The notes under the pieces are model-generated. The model saw only the letters and a program-made list of their open reading frames with translations. It was not told the origin of the DNA and did not search any database. From Tenericutes bacterium HGW-Tenericutes-5 (GTDB taxonomy: Bacteria > Bacillota_I > Bacilli_A > Izemoplasmatales > Hujiaoplasmataceae), in contig PGXI01000038.1 in assembly GCA_002839125.1 (NCBI GenBank), positions 1 through 11,401 on the forward strand: a stretch of DNA of 11,401 nt. The letters run 5' to 3'. Shown one piece after another: positions 1 to 5,900 of the stretch; positions within the stretch are counted from its first letter, which is position 1, and each line of letters opens with the position of its first letter. A program made the translations under genes and the position numbers.

Positions 1-528
1 AGCGAACTCTTCACCACAAACATAAGAACCAGCTCCACTACGAACTTCTACTGAAAAATTAAATTCTTCACCAAGGATCTTGTCACCTAAAAGGTTCGTT
101 TTGGTTGCTTCTTTAATACAGTTTTTCATAATTTTAATTGCTTCTATATATTCTCCGCGTATATAGATAATACCTTTTGTAGCCCCTGTTGCATATGCGA
201 CAATGGTCATTCCTTCAATAACTGAAAATGGATCCTTTTCAAGAATCGCTCGATCTTTAAAGTTACCTGGTTCACCTTCATCGGCGTTACAAATAATATA
301 TTTTGGAAGCTTCTTTTCTTTAGCTAGTCCCATCATTTTGATGTGAGTTGGAAAACCGGCTCCACCACGTCCTCTTAGATAAGAAGCTTCAACTTCCTCA
401 ATAATTTTGATTCGTGACATTTTGAGAGCTTTTTTAAGATTCTTATAACCTTCATATTTAATATAATCTTCAATTGATAACGGATTGATTAAATCAAAGT
501 GTTTTGTTATAACTTTCATCTCGTTCAT
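1..528 (-). CDS. nuoF: NuoF-like NADH-binding/FMN flavoprotein subunit, partial (C-terminus outside window)
   Basis: Only the first 176 residues are present; the gene runs off the left edge. The family (NuoF, HoxF, HydB/HndC) oxidises NADH at FMN and passes electrons to iron-sulfur clusters in a cytoplasmic or membrane-peripheral complex. Visible hallmarks are the glycine-rich loop LRGRGGAGFP at residues 51-60, then CNADEGEPGNFKDR (FMN/NADH pocket), the AYATGA and YIRGEY segments, and GAGSYVCGEE just before the edge. The 4Fe-4S cysteine motif expected further on is not in the window. The glycine loop lies at residue 51, so there is no N-terminal thioredoxin-like 2Fe-2S domain of the kind found in HydB/HndC; the N-terminus looks like plain NuoF. 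The start ATG at 528 overlaps the nuoE stop (TGATG), implying translational coupling. A second ATG three codons in (519) is possible. Which catalytic subunit it serves cannot be told from here. Confidence 0.93.
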   Translation of the reverse strand, partial: MNEMKVITKHFDLINPLSIEDYIKYEGYKNLKKALKMSRIKIIEEVEASYLRGRGGAGFPTHIKMMGLAKEKKLPKYIICNADEGEPGNFKDRAILEKDPFSVIEGMTIVAYATGATKGIIYIRGEYIEAIKIMKNCIKEATKTNLLGDKILGEEFNFSVEVRSGAGSYVCGEEFA

Positions 529-986
529 CAGTTATGCACCATGTACTCAGTCAAAATTGCTCTGATTTTGTTTTCTGTTAAATTGGTATACACTTTATCA
601 TTGACCCTCATTACAGGCCCTTTATCACATAGACCTAGGCAACTAGTGTATTCCAATGAAAACTTTTTATCAGCTGTGGTTTCATCAATTTTGATTCCAA
701 GTTCCTTTTCAATAACCTTTAAGACGTTGATTCCCGCTACAACATGACAAGGCACACCACGACATACTTGAATGATGTGTTGTCCTTTTTGTTCCGTGCG
801 AAAAAAAGTATAGAACGAAATTACGCTACATACTTTTGCTTCAGAAATGTTTAAATACAATGCGATTTGATTGATTTCAGCCTCCGATATATAATGGCTA
901 CTTTTCGCATTTTGAAATTCAAGAAGAATTTCTATCAAGGAATCTTCTTGAGCAGGATACTTTTTTAGTATCAAGTCTAACAACAT
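528..986 (-). CDS. nuoE: NuoE-like 2Fe-2S thioredoxin-fold subunit (24-kDa family)
   Basis: This 152-residue protein has the usual NuoE/HydC length and layout: an N-terminal helical segment containing the family motif SFYTFF (residues 57-62), then a thioredoxin-like domain binding one 2Fe-2S cluster. The four ligands are visible as C75-x4-C80 (CRGVPC) and C116-x3-C120 (CLGLC). It carries electrons alongside NuoF in NADH dehydrogenase, NAD-linked [FeFe] hydrogenase or NAD-linked formate dehydrogenase complexes. It is the first gene of the leftward operon, with start ATG at 986-984 preceded by a strong AGGAGG eight bases away. Its stop is TGA, followed in the same frame by a second TGA. The protein ends where family members normally end, so UGA is not read as tryptophan here. 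Family assignment is firm; the parent complex is unknown because the rest of the operon lies outside the window. Confidence 0.95.
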   Translation of the reverse strand: MLLDLILKKYPAQEDSLIEILLEFQNAKSSHYISEAEINQIALYLNISEAKVCSVISFYTFFRTEQKGQHIIQVCRGVPCHVVAGINVLKVIEKELGIKIDETTADKKFSLEYTSCLGLCDKGPVMRVNDKVYTNLTENKIRAILTEYMVHN

Positions 987-994
987 TTTTCTTT

Positions 995-1000
995 CCTCCT
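995..1000 (-). promoter_or_regulatory. Ribosome binding site of nuoE
   Basis: AGGAGG on the minus strand, eight bases before the ATG at 986. This full-strength Shine-Dalgarno sequence fixes the nuoE start. Confidence 0.9.
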
Positions 1001-1016
1001 AGAGTAAGTCATAGAT

Positions 1017-1103
1017 GTCTAAGCAAAACTCTAGAGTAAATTATTAAATTATCAAAAGAAAATAACTTAGAAAAAAGTCTAGGTTTTACTTTAGACGTTT
1101 TTT
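1017..1103 (-). other. nuoE leader: terminator-like hairpin with a competing pairing partner
   Basis: On the minus strand the nuoE leader contains GTCTA (1096-1092), an 11-base loop, TAGAC (1080-1076) and then six Ts (1075-1070), preceded by six As, so the stem can extend into the U-run. Downstream, 1030-1017 reads AGTTTTGCTTAGAC, the imperfect complement of the 1096-1082 arm: GTCTAA pairs fully, then a bulge and a mismatch, then AAAAC. The 1096-1091 arm can therefore pair with either partner, but not both. This could be an attenuator, a messenger-stabilising structure or an accident of AT-rich sequence; the five-base core stem is weak. Confidence 0.35.
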
Positions 1104-1111
1104 GTGAATAG

Positions 1112-1143
1112 AGCTACATCCGATAGAAAAATAACTTGTAGCT
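1112..1143 (-). other. Hairpin in the nuoE leader
   Basis: Seven-base perfect inverted repeat AGCTACA / TGTAGCT around an 18-base loop. It lies roughly 40 to 75 bases downstream of the predicted nuoE transcription start. Function unknown; it may be part of a larger leader fold with the element at 1017-1103. Confidence 0.35.
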
Positions 1144-1191
1144 TGGTTTTTATTTAATTTTCCTCCGTTCTATTTGATTTTCACTAAGCAA

Positions 1192-1220
1192 ATTATACAT
1201 AGTAATTGAAGATTATTCAA
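1192..1220 (-). promoter_or_regulatory. Promoter of the nuoE-nuoF operon
   Basis: Minus-strand TTGAAT (1220-1215), 17-base spacer, perfect TATAAT (1197-1192), a sigma-A type promoter. Transcription would begin near 1185, giving an untranslated leader of about 200 bases, unusually long for such a compact region. No better -10 element facing left was seen between here and nuoE. Confidence 0.65.
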
Positions 1221-1248
1221 TGCTTCTAAATAAAATATAATTAAATTT

Positions 1249-1278
1249 AACTTACTTTTTTTTGTAAAGTTTTTTTTC
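1249..1278 (+). other. T-rich terminator-like hairpin between the divergent promoters
   Basis: AACTTAC (1249-1255), eight Ts, GTAAAGTT (1264-1271, one bulged A), then a T-run. It resembles a rightward intrinsic terminator but sits upstream of the rightward promoter with no rightward gene before it. It could block stray transcription or simply be low-complexity AT sequence. The rest of the 987-1373 gap, apart from the elements listed separately, shows no gene. Confidence 0.25.
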
Positions 1279-1306
1279 TTGCAAATATTAACATTAAGAG
1301 TATAAT
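1279..1306 (+). promoter_or_regulatory. Promoter of the membrane FUSC-HAD gene
   Basis: TTGCAA (1279-1284), 16-base spacer, perfect TATAAT (1301-1306). Transcription would start near 1313, about 60 bases before the chosen start codon. It is divergent from the nuoE promoter. Confidence 0.6.
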
Positions 1307-1335
1307 TGTGCTTAGAGAACAATATAGAAAAATTT

Positions 1336-1357
1336 AGACAGATTAAATTCTGTCTTT
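1336..1357 (+). other. Leader hairpin between promoter and start codon
   Basis: AGACAGA / TCTGTCT, a perfect seven-base stem with a six-base loop (TTAAAT), followed by TTTTACTTT. It lies wholly within the 5' untranslated leader, ending about 18 bases before the ATG at 1374. It resembles a weak intrinsic terminator or a transcript-stabilising hairpin. Confidence 0.45.
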
Positions 1358-1373
1358 TACTTTGGAAAACATT

Positions 1374-2768
1374 ATGAGAAAAATTGGTTTTAGAAACGTT
1401 AAAACAGCTATAGCAGTATTTATTACTTTAATGATTTACTTTCTTTTATCTTTAATTGATAGTAACTTTGCCTATACTTGGTATTCACCCTTCTTTGCTT
1501 CAATAGCCGCAGTCTATTCAATGCAAAGCAATAGATCTAAATCTTTTGCTTTGGCTAGAGTAAGAGCTTTAGGTTCTTTAGTAGGTGGATTATTTGGAAT
1601 GGTTTTAATCGTTTTATATGAATCGTTTATTATGGATTTTATAATCAGTAATTATGGTAATGTAATAAACATGTTAGTTTTATTTATTCTAACGGCGTTA
1701 TTTATAATCGTATTAATCTATCTATTGGTTAGATTTAATGTTTTTGATTTAGTATGGGTAGCGGCACTAACTTACCTAAGTGTGACTATTTCAACCAGAA
1801 ATAATCTACCGGTTGTACCTTTTGCGTTTAATAGAATTTTATCGACGATAATAGGTGTTACAGTTACGCTTCTTGTGGAACACTTTAAACTTCCAAGATA
1901 TAAGAATAAAGATATTTTGTTTGTTAGTGGTTTAGATGGATGTTTACTAAATGATAATAAGGAAATGAGTACCTTTACGAAATACAATCTAACCAAAATG
2001 CTTAATGATGGCTTGAATTTTACTGTTTCAACCACAAGAACCCCAGCATCATTAAGTAAAATATTTAATGGTGTTCCATTAATGAATAATTTAATGATAA
2101 TGAATGGTGCAGTGGTATATGATATGCAAAATGAACTTTACTTAGACATCAAGTATATTGATAAAGGTGTTCAAAGAGGAATTGATGAATACTTTGCTTC
2201 TAAGGATAGAAATACTTTCACCTACACCATTATTGATGATGCCTTGTCAATTTATCATATGATTTTTGAAAATGAAGCAGAAGAGAAATTTTACGCTGAT
2301 AGAAAGAATAACTATTTTAAAAATCATGTTAAGGGAAAACTGAATGAAACTGATAATGCACTTTTTTATATCCTGATTGACAAAATAGAAGTGGTTAATA
2401 AGTATAAAGAAGATCTGCTTAAGTTATATAGTGACTCAATTCATATTCAAATCTATGAGTATTCATTCTTTAAAGGTTATTACTTTATGAAAATATATAC
2501 TTCTAAAGCCTCTAAATTAGTTGCCTTAGAAGAGTTTTTAAACAAACATCAGTATACACAAGTTGTAAGTTTCGGATCAAAAGAGTATGATTTAGAAATT
2601 ATGGCAAGAAGTGATTTTTCAGTTTGTTTAGCAAATGCAGACGATATTGTTAAACAAAGTGCTGATTTGGTACTAGATACAGATAATCCTGAAGCAATAA
2701 TTAGATTTATTCAAAAAAGCTTTTATCAAAAGAAAACAACTCAATTTAAAGCAATTAAGTCTAGATAG
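1374..2768 (+). CDS. Membrane protein: FUSC/ArAE-type domain fused to a degenerate Cof-type HAD domain
   Basis: 464 residues from the ATG at 1374, chosen because GGAAA lies just upstream; an in-frame TTG at 1362 has no ribosome binding site. Residues 1-170 hold about six hydrophobic segments. MQSNRSKSFALARVRALGS and RILSTIIGVTVTLLVE resemble the FUSC/ArAE_1 aromatic-acid exporter family. Residues from about 180 to 455 match Cof-type HAD phosphatases. Motif I reads SGLDGCLL: the nucleophilic Asp is Gly186, while the second Asp (D188) remains. Motif II is STTR (T220), the motif III Lys is K381 in SKLVAL, and motif IV GDxxND has become GSKEYD (residues 401-406), keeping only the last Asp. The domain is therefore probably not an active phosphatase; a binding or regulatory role is inference. 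Substrate unknown. It is monocistronic, with its own promoter and terminator. Confidence 0.85.
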   Translation: MRKIGFRNVKTAIAVFITLMIYFLLSLIDSNFAYTWYSPFFASIAAVYSMQSNRSKSFALARVRALGSLVGGLFGMVLIVLYESFIMDFIISNYGNVINMLVLFILTALFIIVLIYLLVRFNVFDLVWVAALTYLSVTISTRNNLPVVPFAFNRILSTIIGVTVTLLVEHFKLPRYKNKDILFVSGLDGCLLNDNKEMSTFTKYNLTKMLNDGLNFTVSTTRTPASLSKIFNGVPLMNNLMIMNGAVVYDMQNELYLDIKYIDKGVQRGIDEYFASKDRNTFTYTIIDDALSIYHMIFENEAEEKFYADRKNNYFKNHVKGKLNETDNALFYILIDKIEVVNKYKEDLLKLYSDSIHIQIYEYSFFKGYYFMKIYTSKASKLVALEEFLNKHQYTQVVSFGSKEYDLEIMARSDFSVCLANADDIVKQSADLVLDTDNPEAIIRFIQKSFYQKKTTQFKAIKSR

Positions 2769-2785
2769 ATTTAATTGCTTTTTTT
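2748..2785 (+). terminator. Intrinsic terminator overlapping the end of the FUSC-HAD gene
   Basis: AAAGCAATTAA (2748-2758) pairs perfectly with TTAATTGCTTT (2771-2781) around a 12-base loop that contains the TAG stop codon, followed by further Ts. The upstream arm lies within the last codons of the gene. Confidence 0.8.
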
Positions 2786-2835
2786 ATAAAAAAATAATTA
2801 TTTTTCTCACTCGTGTTTTTCATGATTTATTCATG

Positions 2836-2844
2836 TGATATAAT
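2836..2844 (+). promoter_or_regulatory. Extended -10 promoter of the RCC1 protein/lipoprotein operon
   Basis: TGATATAAT gives a TGN extension directly before a perfect TATAAT (2839-2844). No good -35 box is present at the right spacing, which fits an extended -10 promoter. Two copies of TTCATG (starting at 2819 and 2830) lie just upstream and could be an operator, though this is weak. Transcription would begin near 2851, leaving a leader of about 77 bases. Confidence 0.55.
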
Positions 2845-2884
2845 TTGATTAAAAAAAAGATAAGCCTTAATTTTTAGACTTAGG

Positions 2885-2910
2885 AAAACCTTTAATCTAG
2901 GTTTTTGTTT
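2885..2910 (+). other. Leader hairpin with T-rich tail before the RCC1 gene
   Basis: AAAACCT (2885-2891) / AGGTTTT (2899-2905) with loop TTAATCT, then a T-rich stretch interrupted by one G. It sits between the promoter and the ribosome binding site and resembles a weak terminator. Upstream, CCTTAA and TTAGG (about 2865-2884) could form a small second stem. Confidence 0.45.
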
Positions 2911-2912
2911 TT

Positions 2913-2919
2913 AGAAAGG
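2913..2919 (+). promoter_or_regulatory. Ribosome binding site of the RCC1 protein gene
   Basis: AGAAAGG, eight bases before the ATG at 2928. It supports this start, which also opens directly into a signal peptide. Confidence 0.7.
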
Positions 2920-2927
2920 TAGAACTT

Positions 2928-5900
2928 ATGAAAAAGAAAGTATTTTTGCTAGTTTTCCTTGTTTCTTTGTTTTTAATCAATCCCTTTATTGTAGGAGCAG
3001 AGAAGATACAAGACCCAACTAATCCGCTCAGGTATTATGACGAATTGTTTTTCGTAGATATTGATGCGGGAACTTATCACAACATTGTTTTAGCTGAGGA
3101 TGGAAGAGTTTTTACATTTGGTTATAATGGTTATGGTCAACTTGGCAATAACTCTACTACAAGCGCATCTTCACTAATAGAGATTACAGGTAATCTTAGT
3201 TTAGCAGAAGATGAAGTAGTTGTTGAAGTAGAAGCTGGGGGTAATCACACCGGTGTATTAACCAGTAATCATCAATTATATTTATGGGGTTATAACTTGT
3301 ATGGACAATTAGGCGATTCAACTAATGTTAATAAACCATTACCATTAAATGTAACTTCATTCTTTTCTTTAGGTGTTGATGAATTTATTACTTCCTTTGC
3401 ATTAGGAGATAATAACACAATTGTTCTTACTAATTTAGGTAGAGTTTTTACAATCGGTAGAAACTATAATTATCAGTTAGGAGACATGTCAACCACCGAT
3501 AAGAATTATCCGGTTGATATAACTGCTAATTTTACTTTAGAAGTTGATGAACAAGTAGTCAAAGTTGAATTTGATTATGAGTATGCAGCGGCGATTACTA
3601 ACTTAGGGAAAATTTTCTTATGGGGAAGAAATTCTGATGGCCAATTAGGTATCGGGTCAAAAGTATATCAAAACGCTCCAACAAATGCGACTAATTTCTT
3701 TAATTTAAACGTTGATGAAATGATAGTAGACGTTGAATTAGGTTATGATCATACTTTGGTAATAACTAATCAAAACCGAGTATTTGCTTTCGGTGAAAAC
3801 ATGTACTATCAAGTTGGCGACGGAACTAGTGTTGATAGGTTATTACCTGTATATATCAATAACAATTTATTTAGTGCATCTTTAAATAAGCAATATATAA
3901 GTGTAGCAGCTGGCTATAAGGATACAATGGTTATCACTTCTGAAGGTGATGTTTTAACCTATGGCTATGGTGATTATGGTCAAAGAGGTAATGGGACCAA
4001 TACCACAGCAATTGCTAAATCGAATATAACAATAAACTTAAACCTTGATGAAGATGAAATCGTAGTTTTAGGAAAAATGGGATATCATCATACCTTAGTT
4101 TTAACATCTAATGGTAGGGTTATAAGCTTTGGTCGCAACCAACAGGGACAGTTAGGAATAGGAAGTATCACAGCTTATAACGCTTGGCCAAACTTTATTA
4201 TTTCTGAAGCTGATGTTGTGGAGATCATTGACAATTACTTGCCAATTGCTGAAAATATTATAGACGTTGCATCTGGATATTTAAGTAGTGTTTTAGTAAC
4301 TGAAACCGGTAAGGTATTCACTTGGGGCACCAATGACTTTGGTTCTTTAGGAAATAATAATTTAGTATCTGCTCACATGAATCCAACTGAGATTACCGGG
4401 AATTTTTCACTTGCAGCAAATGATAAGATCATAAAAGTATTCGCTTCGGAAAACGGCAGTTCTTATGCGGCAATTTCTGAGTTAGGAAAAGTCTTTGTTT
4501 GGGGATATAATGCATATGGAAACCTAGGTGATTTCACAACGACTGATTTGACATTACCTAAAGATATTACAAGCAATTTTAGTATTTCTGTAGGCGATTA
4601 TATTACTGATATAGTATTTGGTCCAACCCACACGATTGCTCTATCAAATAATGGTTATGTTTTTACTTGGGGAACAAATGATATGGGACAATTAGGAAAT
4701 GCTTCTTTGACAAATTATTATTACCCACAAAACATCACTTCAAGGTTTTCCCTTGGAGCTGGTGAAGAAGTAGTTAAAGTTAGTGCAGGTTTAAAGTTTA
4801 GTGCTGCATTAACCAATCAAGGTAGATTATTCATGTGGGGTAGTAGAGAAGTTGGTCAGTTAGCTGATGCGCCTGGAACTACTAAAGTGATATCACCTTC
4901 TGACAGAACTTCCCTTTTAGGATTAAGTGTTGGCGAAACTGTAGTTGATTTTGACTCAGGTTACACACATACTTTAGTTTTAACTTCAATTAATAACGTA
5001 ATAGGTTTTGGTAGTAATAATTATGGACAAATCGGTAATCTAGAAACTGCATCCAGTTCCTTACCATATAATATGACTACGAATTTAAACCTTTACGGGG
5101 ATAATGTAGTTTCACTTAACGCCGGTACAGGTTCGACTGTAATAATTACTGATAACAACCGTATAATTGCTTTTGGTAATTCAAATTTTAACTTAACAAT
5201 ACCTACAACACCTATACCAACCGATATCACCAGCAATTATAGTTTGAATCCTTTAGAAGAAATATCTATTTATGCTTTATCAACGCTGAATGCTTTTATG
5301 GTGACTAGCGAAAACCGTTTATTAGCTTCTGGTTTAAATGATTATTATATGATTGGAAACGGACTTAACACACCGCAAACATATGCGACGCCTGTTCAAA
5401 TAAGTCCGGATGTTATAGATAAGGGAAATGTATTATTGATTGAGAGTCCAGAAATTATGTACAATTACCTTTTACCAGTTCCGATAGTAATTTATCCAGA
5501 GTTTAATGTGGGTCCATCATTAGTTTCTCTAACAATTAACGGTGTAGTTTATTCGGATTTTGATGTACTAGACGGAAGGATTTTAGTTGATGTAAATCAT
5601 GAGACTGCTTATGGTGATACTTTAAATATAACAATTGAAAGTTTTAACTTTTTAAATGCTTCAGTCAGTGTTGCTGGAAATAATCTCGCCTCAACATTAT
5701 TTATGTTAGATGATGTTCCACCAACCTTTGATTATATTGAAGACCAAACGATTGAGTTAGGCGAATTTAGCGATATTGATTGGTCTGCTTATATTGTTAA
5801 TGAAAGTGATAATATTGAAGGTGTTTTAACAAAACAAGAAGTGCTTGATGAAGTCAATTATAGTTCAGTCGGAATTTATTCTGTAACTGTAAAGTTGGTA

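Noticed and set aside
499..747. Rightward open frame of 82 codons antisense to nuoE
   Set aside because: It lies opposite a strongly supported nuoE with conserved cysteines and a ribosome binding site, and it has no domain or ribosome binding site of its own.
1362..1364. TTG as the start of the FUSC-HAD gene
   Set aside because: No Shine-Dalgarno sequence lies before it, whereas the ATG at 1374 has GGAAA upstream and gives the expected N-terminus for the family.
987..1373. A known riboswitch, tRNA or small ORF in the divergent gap
   Set aside because: No recognisable riboswitch core, cloverleaf or credible start with ribosome binding site was found, only promoters and simple hairpins.
1929..1931. 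Sequencing error as the sole explanation for the missing HAD nucleophile
   Set aside because: One base change would restore Asp, but motif IV is also degenerate at two positions in an otherwise intact frame, so a single error does not explain it.
1772..2035. Leftward open frame of 87 codons inside the FUSC-HAD gene
   Set aside because: It is a shadow of a gene with clear membrane and HAD motifs; nothing recognisable in it.
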